In this document: positions 11,270 through 20,799 of the stretch, piece after piece
How the letters are laid out: each line of letters opens with the position of its first letter
How positions within the stretch are numbered: position 1 is the first letter of the stretch
Source: Takakia lepidozioides
Lineage: Eukaryota > Streptophyta > Takakiopsida > Takakiales > Takakiaceae
Assembly: GCA_030704615.1 (NCBI GenBank)
Contig: CM060732.1
Location: 12,650,001-12,714,000 of the forward strand
DNA: 64,000 nucleotides
Direction of reading: 5' to 3'
Translations under genes and position numbers: made by a program
The notes under the pieces: generated by a model
The model's input: the letters and a program-made list of their open reading frames with translations, nothing else
Told to the model about the DNA's origin: nothing
Databases searched by the model: none

Positions 11270-11826
11270 CAAATCGTGCTGCAATGGTTTGTCATGGATA
11301 CCACTGTACCCCTTCAACTTATTGGCATTGACTCTTCCCAGCATCTCTTTGTTAATGGTTTGTAACATGGCGGTGTTGTTATCATACATCTTCTGTATGA
11401 CATAAGGTCATTTCCATGGTGATTTAAGCTTAGAAGCTTTAATCTTTCCCTTCTTCTGCAACCAGAGAACCAATTCTCCCGTCTTAAAAGTCTTTAATTT
11501 GCCTTCATCAAACTGTTCCTTTCTCTTCATCTGAATTCTGGTCATGTTATCAGCTGCATCAGCACGTACTTCTTCCACATGGTATAATTCATGTTTCCTG
11601 ACCTTAATTGAATCTTGCAATTCCATTCTCTTTCCCCATTCCGTTCTCATGGTAGGTAACAGGAATTCCACTGGAAGTAAAGCTTCCATACCATAAACTA
11701 ATTGGAATGGTGTATACTTAGTGGTGATTTTATATGAAGTCCTGTATGACCACAAAGCTGTCAGCAGCTTTGTATCCCAATCCGTTCTGTTTGCATTGAC
11801 TATTTTAGCCAAGATACTACATAGTA
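11270..11826 (-). pseudogene. 3' end of a Ty3/gypsy pol (integrase C-terminal part), truncated
   Basis: The minus-strand translation contains RTDWDTKLLTALWSYRTSYK, TPFQLVYGMEALLPVEF and, after an in-frame TGA at 11408-11410, PYVIQKMYDNN and ANKLKGYSG. This is the typical end of gypsy integrase and pol. The reading begins abruptly at 11826, where a CACTA-type transposon terminus starts, so the upstream RT/integrase core has been removed or displaced. The stop is most simply a G-to-T change of a conserved Gly codon (SPWK-stop-PYVI versus the usual SPWKGPYVI). Whether it belongs to the same element as the gag at 7490-10673 is unclear, since here pol lies 5' of gag. Confidence 0.75.
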
Positions 11827-12000
11827 TCACTACAACAAATTGCGGCTTTTACGTCTCTGTGTTATGACTGCAAATGCAGTCATGGAAGCCATTTACGACT
11901 TCCTGACTCTGCAGACGTAAAGACCTAGTCAGTTGTGACATGGCAGATATGACTCTCCAGGCTGGCTGTCACGTGGCGCCAGAGCAGCTGTGGGGGTAGT
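11827..12000 (+). mobile_element. CACTA-type (En/Spm) transposon terminus
   Basis: The sequence starts CACTACAACAAA at the exact base where the pol fragment ends. It is followed by short direct and inverted subterminal motifs (ACTGCAAATGCAGT, TTTACGTC/GACGTAAA) typical of CACTA subterminal regions. No matching right terminus was found in the window, so the element's extent is unknown; it may be truncated. The boundary is certain, the superfamily probable. Confidence 0.55.
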
Positions 12001-12480
12001 CATACACGCTGGCATTACTGAATGACTGAACGGGTCCATGTCAGCCGCTGTGTAATAGAGACACGTGCTCTCTACAGAACACGCCACGTGTCAGACTGCG
12101 ACGCCATCCGACTGCAGAGGAGGGAATCAGACGTCAGCATGTGTCGCATCGTGATTTTGACATGTGGTTCCTCATGTCAATTGACACGCGTCGCTGTTGG
12201 GGGTTTTAGATTTTCTTTATTGTTATTATAATTACTAAATTAATTATTATAATTATTTTTTATTATAATTATTATTACTGACCAACATGGGACAGTGGCA
12301 CATTATTAAATAACGAATTTTTGAAATTATATTCTTAGATAAAATATTTATTCGCTCAGATATCAAAACACACCCTTGCGGGGAATGAGAGTTTGCCTTA
12401 GTGCCTGTGCTGAATTGCATCTGCTACTGTTACCTGTTTATGGATACTTTTTTATTGTCACTTTGGCAGTATCATATCAA
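12000..12480. other. AT-rich non-coding stretch, no gene seen
   Basis: Contains a run of ATTATTATAATT-type sequence around 12215-12275 and no supported ORF. It may be the interior of the CACTA-like element. Confidence 0.5.
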
Positions 12481-14980
12481 AGTCACTCCAAACTATCTAC
12501 CATCTACCCATGACCATCTACCCATGCAGGTTTCTTGTAGCTATCCTTCCACAGGGAATCATAGGTAATCTGGAGCTTGAAATCCGGCTTTCTTGGATGA
12601 TCTGGACCCACACTCTATCCCTGCTCCTTCAGCTATCCATGCCTCTGCATAGATCATGCATATATCCTTACATTGCTGTTAGCAGCTGACAATGACAGCC
12701 TACATTTGTTCCAGCAAACACCCAACTCAACTTACCACACTAGTTCCTATTCTCAATTGCATCTGTTACTCTCTGTAATCCAACAGGCATTTACCTTTTT
12801 GCCTCGGTTGTCCCACCATTGACTGGGGTCAGAAAAGTATTCATTCCACAGCTTCCCCTCATCTCCGTTAACTGTTTTTCGATACTTTCATGTTGTCACA
12901 TTGGCAATATCATGTCAAAGTCACTCCAAACTAGATTCACTCAACCAGCTAACTTGCAGACATTGAAATTTAGGGCCGGTTCTGATAAGAGGGAAAAACA
13001 GGGTGAAATGTGTTGAAGAAGGTGCCTTTATTAGCAGTGCTTGATTTTATCAATTGTGCCGCTACTCCTGCGGCTTCCAGTTCACCATCTACCCATGCAG
13101 GTTTCTTATAGCTAAATCCACAGGTAATCATAGGTAATCATGTGCTTGAAATTTGGCCCTCTTGGATGAATCTGGACCCATACTCTATCCCTGCTCTTTC
13201 AGCTATCACTGCTTCTGCACAAATCATGCATACTTCCTTGCCTTGCAGCTGATAATGACAGCCTACATTTGTTCTAGGAAACACCCAACTCAGCTTATCA
13301 CACTAGTTCCTATGCTGAATTGCGTCTGCCCTCTATAATCTAACAGACATTAACCTTTTTCCCTCGGTTGTCCCACCATTCCACAACTTCTCCTCGTCTC
13401 TGTGACCTGTTTCTGGATACTTTCCTGTTGTCACATTGGCATCATGTCAAAGTTCAGATCGACATCTAGTACAATTCCACCACGAACCTCTTTGCTATTT
13501 TGCAGGGCTGCCAGGCTTGCACACATGTTGCAAATGTAACAAACGTGATGTGGTTGCGCTGCAGTATCCCTTCCCACACCACTTGCTCATAGACCTCTCC
13601 AAAGGGCCTCCATCCCGTGCCGCTGTTGTGCATATCCTGGGATCATCATCCTCCATGCACCCCAATTTGGCATACAAGTCCACAAGGGCATAGTTCAGAA
13701 CAACATTTGTTTAATTCCAGCTTGGACGATCAACATCACAAACCCCGTCTTCACTCATTGCCTACTCTAGGTAAGTGCAATTATGGGCTAGGCTGGTACC
13801 ACATCTCATTCAGCCATATTATCAAAACAACCATGTATCTTTGTAGTTGCACCCTGCAACCTTGGCATACATGTCCACTACGGCAACGTTCAGAATCACA
13901 TCAAATACAATACCAGCTTTGACAATATCACCGTGGACCTCTATACCTTTTTTCAGGGCTGCCAGGCGTGCATTTGACATACATATCCACCAAGGCAGTG
14001 TTTAGAGTGACATCTAGTGGTACAATTCCAGATTTGATAATGGACCTTTGCGTCCTTTCCAGGGCTACCAGGCTCGCATTTGACATACATGTACACTAGG
14101 GGAATGTTCAGAATGACATCAGGTACAATTCCAGCTTTGATGATGTCACCATGAACCTCTTGGCCCCTTCCCAGGGCTGCTAGGCTCGCATATGCATATT
14201 AACAAACACAAATGAACATGACCTGGTTTGGCTTCATCCTTTCCCACATCATTTGTTCTTAGGTTTCCAAAGCCTTACTCCCACACCTATGCTACACACA
14301 CCTTACAATCATGGCAGTCCACAACACCACATCTCATTTAGCCATGTTGTCGAACTCTCCCTTTGCATCAGGCTTGCTGCACCCACATTTGGCATACATG
14401 TCCACTAGGGCAGTGGTCAGAATGACAACTAGTACAGTTTCAGCTTTGACGATGGCACATGGCCAAGAGATATCCCAATATCCCGCTACCAATGGGTTCA
14501 ATGCATACTCTTGTCACATTGGCAGTATCATGTCAAAGTCACTCCAACTAGATTCACTCAACCAGCTAACTTGCAGAATTGAACATGAAAATTTAGGGCC
14601 GATTCTGATAAGAGGGGAAAATAGGGTGAAATGTGTTTCAGAAGGTGCCTTCATTAGCAGTGCTTGATTGTATCAATTGTGCTGCTGCTGCTGCGGCTTC
14701 CAATTGACCATCTACCCATGCAGGTTTCTTGTATCTATCCTTCCACAGGGAATCATAGATAATCTGGAGCTTGAAATCTGGCCCTCTTCCACACTCTATC
14801 CCTGCTCCTTCAGCTATCTATGCCTCTGCACAAAATCATGCATACAACAATCATTCCAGCAAACACCCCCAACCCTACTTATCAATGAGCAACAAGCTAA
14901 CTTACATAATTCAATATGCATCTCAAGGCCGAGTCTGATGAGAGGGCAAAACAGGCTGAAATAGGTCGAAGAAGAACCCA
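12480..14980. repeat. Dispersed/tandem repeat block (three partial copies of one unknown repeat)
   Basis: The phrase CCATCTACCCATGCAGGTTT recurs near 12516, 13085 and 14707, each time followed by a similar stretch (AATCATAGGTAATC, TGGAGCTTGAAATC, CACTCTATCCCTGCTC and so on). A second shared block, TTGTCACATTGGCA...ATCATGTCAAAG, occurs near 12890, 13430 and 14510. A reverse-complement copy of part of the family is at 59590-59790. I cannot assign it to a known superfamily. No intact ORF is present. Confidence 0.7.
13440..14475 (-). pseudogene. Head-to-tail array of degenerate PPR-motif fragments
   Basis: Translated on the minus strand, several ~100-150 bp units each give one pentatricopeptide signature: IIKSGIVPLDVTLNTALVDM then YVKC around 13960-14060; GQEVHGDIIKAGIVPDVILN around 14080-14180; DLYAKLGCMEDD at about 13650-13690; and weaker copies near 13860-13980 and 14380-14470. 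The conserved NALVDMYAKCG and VHxxIIKxG phrases are those of plant PLS-class PPR proteins. No unit is joined into a usable frame, and each breaks off at nearly the same point (a GGCTGCCAGGC block). These are fragments copied in tandem, not a working gene. Confidence 0.7.
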
Positions 14981-15275
14981 TAGAGGATTTGACCGACCAT
15001 CAACCCAAAAGGACCTCTTGTGTGTGCTGCTTGTGTCTTGTAGTCAGGTAATGTCGGATTGGTCTGTGAGAACCAGCACGGTGCAGATGAGCAGGCAGAG
15101 ATTGAAACACGGCCTGCTAAGACCAAGCTGACTCTCCCAAGAACCTTGAAACATCAGGAAGAATATCAAATCATGGTACTTACGGGAGCCAACAGCCCAC
15201 ATTTGCAGGATGAACAAACTTCTTCACATCGTACATTAAGGAAAAGCCACACCTTGCCATTGCGGTTGTCGCAGT

Positions 15276-18253
15276 CGGAAACGCCCAAATCCGTGGGAGG
15301 GCGAATAAACCTTCTGTCAGCAAAGGAGTGGGCCGTGGAGGAGGCACACGAGTCCCAGTTTTTGCTTTACATTAGAGAAGTGAAAGGAGAAGGCGATGGG
15401 GAGCCGAGCCCAGATTGGATCAAGGGGATTTTGGAGAAATACCAGGATGTGATGCTGGAGGATTTACCAAGCGGCTTGCCACCGCGAAGAGGAGTTGACC
15501 ACAAGATTGAGGTGATACCGGGATCGGAACCGCCTGCCAAGGCGCCCTACCGGTTGAGCCACAGAGAGTTGGTCGAGCTGAAGACTCAGCTCAAGGATCT
15601 AATGTCAAAGGGGTACATCCGGCCAAGTAAGTCACCTTATGGAGCCCCGGTGCTATTCGCAGACAAGAAGGATGGGACGTTGCGGATGTGTGTCGATTAC
15701 AGGGCTTTGAATAAGGTGACTATTAAAAATCGGTACCCTTTGCCAATGATCGACGACCTTTTCGACCGGTTGGCAGGAGCGAAGTATTTCAGCCGGATCG
15801 ACTTGCGCTCCGGCTATCATCAAATTCGGGTGGCGGAAGGAGATGAGGAGAAGACCGCGTGCAGGACAAGGTATGGTTCATATGAGTTCTTGGTGATGCC
15901 TTTTGGGCTCACTAATGCACCGGCGACCTTTAGCACGCTGATGAACAGCCTTTTTCAGGAGTGGTTGGATGACTTTGTGATCGTGTACATCGACGACATC
16001 TTGGTGTACTCGAAAACAAAGGAGGAACACCTGGAGCACCTCAAAAGGGTGTTCCAAAAGTTGCGAGAAGGGAAGCTGTACGCCAAAGCTTCAAAATGCG
16101 AATTCGGGGTCACGAAAGTGGAGTTCTTGGGGCATGTGATTACACAGGATGGGATCAAAATGGATGACAGAAAGGTGAGGGCGATCTTGGACTGGGAGCC
16201 TCCGACTTCGGTCCTGGGAGTGCGATCCTTCCTAGGACTCGCCTCCTATTACCGGAAGTATGTGAGAAATTTCGCCAAGATCGCTGGGCCGCTGTCGGGC
16301 CTTCTGTGTAAATCCAAAGTCTGGGTATGGAACACATTTTGTGGCCAAGCTTTTGCTGAATTGAAGCAGCGGATGGCGGAAGCTCCATTCTTGAAAATCC
16401 CGGAGTTCGATCGTCCATTTGAGATTCATACAGATGCGTCGGACTTTGCGATTGGGGGTGTACTTATGCAAGATGAACGTCCAGTGGCTTACGAAAGTAA
16501 GAAACTGAATGAAGTGGAGCGACGGTGGCCGACGCACGAAAAAGAGATGAAGGCGGTGGTGCACTGTCTTGAGCTTTGGCGCCACTATGTTGGTTCCAAC
16601 CCAGTGAAGGTGTTCACGGACAATGTCACGGTGAAGTATTTTGCCACGCAGCCCAAGTTGTCCCCAAAACAACTTAGGTGGCAAGATACTTTGGCGGTGT
16701 TCGACGTGGATATCCAGTACAAACCGGGACGAGACAACGTGGTGGCCGATGCTTTAAGTAGAAAGCAGCAGCTCTTGTTGGTGTACAAGGGCGAGACGGC
16801 GCTCCAAAGGAAGATCCGGAAGGCTTACCGGAAGGATGAGCTGGCGAAGTCCGTGATGCAGGACTTGAGGATGGGGGTTAAATCGCAGTTCCACTTGCAA
16901 AATGGACTGCTCCGGTATAAGCAAAAACGTCTCTATGTGCCCAAGGGAGGGATCAGAGATAGCCTCGTGAGAGAATGCCATGATAGCCCGCTTGCGGGCC
17001 ACGGCGGAGCCAAGCGCACTGCGGCACTCTTGAAGAAAGAGTATTTCTGGCCCAAACTGAGGGAGGAGGCAGAGGAGTATGTCAAGACATGCACCACATG
17101 CCAACAAAACCGGAGCGAGTACAAAAAGCAAGCTGGGCTGTTACAACCCTTGCCGATTCTAGAGGGGACTTGGGAAAGCGTCTCGATGGATTTCATGACT
17201 GCTATGTCGCTGTCAAAAGAATTCGATGCAATCATGGTGGTGGTGGATACGTTCAGTAAAATGGGCCATTTCATCCCCACCAAGGAGACGACAACGGCGC
17301 AGGAGACAGGGCGACTTTACTTCGCCCACGTCTTAAAGCATTATGGAGTCCCGAAGGATATTGTCTCGGATCGCGATCCAAAGTTTACGAGTAAATTTTG
17401 GAGGACACTTTGGAAGAAGATGGGGACGAGGCTGAAGATGAGCACCGCCTTCCGACCTACGACGGACGGCCAAACAGAAAGAGTGAATTCCGTAGTGAAG
17501 CAATTCTTGCGGAATTACGTGTCGGCAGACCAATCAGACTGGATGGAACACTTAGACGCGACAGAGTTCTGTTATAATAACACAGAACACTCCGCAACGG
17601 GATTTTCCCCTTTCGTATTGGTCTATGGAAAAGCACCTCTGGTGCCGACAAGTTGGGCCGCCCAGGACGTTGAGGAACCGGCAGTAGCGGCGGTACTGGA
17701 AGAACGCGAGCGTTTGTTGAAGCTCGCAAAGTACAACATTGCCAAAGCTAGGAAACGGTATGAAAGGTAGGCGAATCGGAAGCGGAGGGAAGTGAAGTTT
17801 GAGGCAGGCACAGAGGTCTGGTTGAACATCAAGAATTTCCGACTACCTCCGGAAGTGAGTCCGAAGTTCGTACCTCCGTATGCGGGACCCTTTCGCATTC
17901 GGAAGGTTATGAATGAGGATGTGTATGAATTGGAGCTGCCGGCAAACAGCAAGGTGTATCCAGTATTCCATGTCTCCCTTTTGAAGCCTTACTTCAAAGA
18001 TGAAGCGCGTCCGAATCGGCATCAAGTGTTGCGTCCGCCACCTATGCTATTGAATCATGAAAATGAACCTGAGTACGAGGTGGAGGCAATACTTAAGTCG
18101 AAGAGGTTCAAGAACCGAGAAACTGAGTATCTCGTCAAATGGAAGGGCTATCATCATGTGGAGGCATCTTGGGTGCGTGCTTCAGAAATGGGAAACGCAT
18201 CCGAGGCGGTTGCAGCTTTCGAAGGGCGACCTCAAAAGCGGAAGAAGCGTTGA
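15276..18253 (+). pseudogene. Pol of gypsy copy 2: RT-RNaseH-integrase-chromodomain with one nonsense codon
   Basis: The frame is homologous to copy 1 from just before RT to the chromodomain (CDS of copy 1 at 2145-about 5140). RT retains YIDDILVYS, RNase [12 protein letters not shown], integrase the HHCC finger and DGQTERVNS, and the chromodomain YLVKWKGY. At 17768-17770 the codon is TAG where copy 1 has CAG (YERQANRK), splitting the chromodomain-bearing tail (17792-18253) from the rest. An apparent ORF start at 15059 lies in unrelated upstream sequence and is not a real start. Enzymatic domains look intact, but the element cannot transpose by itself. Confidence 0.9.
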
Positions 18254-19157
18254 TGGGGACATCAACCTTGGAGCGTGGGGGAGGAAATGCATGCTTAGCC
18301 CGGCTTAGCTAGCTTAGGAATCCGATTACAAAAACTTATATTGTACAAAAATTTGTTATAAAGGAAATGGGTTCCAAATGTTGTGCGTCCTATTTTGTTT
18401 GGAATGGTGATGCATGGTATGGTTGGCTAGTGTGTAGAATGCATGCTAGCTTATAAAAGTGGGAGAGGTAAATTGGGTTAATCGTGTGTTTGCGTAGTGC
18501 CGAAATCGGGTGACCCCCATCCAAGGGGCAAAGAAACTTGCGACTTCTTTGGGAGTTCACGTGCTAGTGCGCACCTGGCGCGTGCGCGTACTATAACTGC
18601 GCTATCGAGGGGGTTGCCTTGTAGTGCGGGCTAACGCGGAAGCTACGTGCTTCCGTTCACGTACTATAATCGTGTAGCCTCGGGACGAAGTCGTAGTGCG
18701 GCTTCGGCGTGTTCCCGTACCTCAGGCCAACATTCCAAGGCGGACCCAATTGTAGTGATTGGGGCACACGGTTGGTTCAAGGTTATCTTCCTAGTCAAAG
18801 AGGGTTCCAGGGAACCCTTGCTCAAGGTGATGCCAAAAGCGACATCATGAGCGGTCGCAAGCAATGTTTTTGCAGTAAGGCGATTTGATCCTCGGGGAGG
18901 ATCGTTCCTTGGCCTAGAAGTAGGCCAAGAAGAGTGCACTGGGAGGAGCTTGAGAGGCTCCACCCTTGGCCGGGACTTGGAGGAAGTTGGCCGAACTAGC
19001 TAGTGGAGAGTAGAGTCAAGTGTGGGGTTTGGTTCTTTGCCATGGGACGCCATGGTACGGAAACAAACTCCTTGATGTGGGACGCCACAACTTGGATGTT
19101 CGTTTCTACAAAATGGACAAGTCGATGAGGACATCGACTCCTGTTGGTAGGGGTGTG

Positions 19158-19879
19158 TGTCGCGGCCCTTTGCCTTGAGAGCAGGGGGGTCGGGACACAA
19201 GAGGGGCTGCCCCTATGGTGGGGGCAGTAGCAGCGATAGGTACGGGGGCTGAAGCACCCTTGAGTGCCCAAGGCACTCAAGGAGGCGGAGGCGCTCACTA
19301 GGTGGAGCCCCGCACACCGGGTTGCGGTGGGGGTGGCTCCACAAGGGGTGGTGGTAGCTTAGCGGGACTTAGTGGGGGTGGCATAGGACTCACCATGGGG
19401 TGGAGACCTCGAGGTGGGAGTCATGGGGAGTCTTGGGACTCATCACGGTCCATTGGGGCCGCGGTGAGTGGGCCAAGACTCACCGCGACTCACCACCGGG
19501 AATCGAGGGTCTTCGTGGTGGTTCGCCATAAAATGGCATGGCTGTGAAACCCCCGCGGACAGCTACAGAAGTATATATAGGGAGTAGTAACCTCGAGAAC
19601 GGTGCAAGCCCGTTGGTGACCAAAAACTAGTGAGTAAGCGTGCGAAGCGGAAAGCGACCAAAGAGTGGGGAGCTGTTCCGGACTGCCAACTACAAAAGGG
19701 AATTCCCGCTGGTTACAAAGCGGTGGAGGGTTCTTTGGGAGAACAAAGGGGGACCGTTATGCCCCGGTGAGCAGCCGAAGCTCCAAGTTGGCCCGGCGGC
19801 CAGGTTGGGAGTCAGGCGCGCGCATCAAAGCGAGTAACTATGACTTGAAGGGGAGCTTACCGAAGTGAGGTGCGTGACA
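19158..19879 (+). repeat. 3' LTR of gypsy copy 2
   Basis: 722-bp match to the reverse complement of the copy 1 LTRs, from TGTCGCGGCC to a slightly altered end GTGCGTGACA. TATA-like TATATATA lies at about 19572-19579. It follows a purine-rich GGTAGGGGTGTG tract at about 19146-19157. Confidence 0.9.
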
Positions 19880-20205
19880 CTATATAAGGGCAAGATCTTC
19901 CCTCTCATTTCATTCAGTCTCGGCGAAGCCCTGCCGAATTGTGGAGTACAGGTGCAAGATTGATTGAAGAGTGGTGGAAGGGTGGTGGAAGGACGAAGAG
20001 TGGTGTTTCATCTCTGCATGTTTGTTAGTCATTCTCTATCAGTATTTTCCAGAAGAGTTACACACTGAACTCACGCAGTATTTGCTTTTTTAGCCTGGCA
20101 CAACGAAGAGGTGCTGTTCCATTAGACTTTCTCTTTGTTTTGTCGCTCTATTCTGAATCTCATTTATGTGTCTTCGTCTTCTCCAGTTATACCATTGAAT
20201 GTGAT
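19880..20205. other. Sequence between the copy 2 LTR and the palindrome-rich region
   Basis: Starts CTATATAAGGG directly after the LTR, which would serve as a TATA box for a rightward transcript. No coding frame is recognised. It may be the left flank or leader of the unknown element that follows. Confidence 0.35.
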
Positions 20206-20799
20206 GGGAGATCTCCCGTCATCTTGAGTAGATCATTTCCAATTTGTCTGGAACTTTATTTTATTTTTATCTTTTTCCGCCCATAGGAGATCACAGAACG
20301 GGAGACCTCCCGTGATCCCTTAGTGTTATTTGCATCTGTGGTGTGCATAGATTCTATCTTGCACAATCCAGAATTGTTTTGTGGATTCTCACTTAAGGGT
20401 GAGGCGACTATAAGGGGAGATCTCCCATCATCCTGCGGAGTGTTGCCGCATTTGATATATTCATCTTTTCTATTTTTTTTGCTTCCCATTTTTTACTTGA
20501 GGGCATAGCAGGGGAGATCTCCCGTGGCTGAAGATGGTTACCACCTGTGGACAGTTGTCTGTCGGAGAAGCCGTGAATTTAATCCAACTTGTCGGCTCTC
20601 CAGTTCCCAGAATTGTCGCTGAGGGTACATATCTGAATACGTCTGGAGAGGGATTTCGTCTCTCTAGTAGTTTAGTGAGCGTCATATTGAAAACCGTGAT
20701 ATATGGAATGGAGTCAATTAGCTTGCCGTATTCACATCCAGACGGAGACTCTTGGAGAAACCCTGGGAACACCGATTGTATGGAAAGTTAGTGAAGTTG

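Larger units (their letters stand above)
15276..19879 (+). mobile_element. 5'-truncated second copy of the same gypsy family (copy 2)
   Basis: Plus-strand copy of the family seen at 515-7484. Similarity starts abruptly near 15276 (GTCGGAAACGCCCAAATCC), inside the protease-RT linker, and continues through pol, the ~900-bp 3' spacer and one LTR ending near 19879. The 5' LTR, gag and protease are absent. No target duplication can be defined because the left end is missing. It carries many point differences from copy 1 and one nonsense codon, so it is older. The two copies lie in inverted orientation about 8 kb apart. Confidence 0.92.

Noticed and set aside
15059-15275. N-terminal extension of the copy 2 pol ORF
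   Set aside because: Sequence upstream of 15276 is not homologous to the element; the open frame is accidental.
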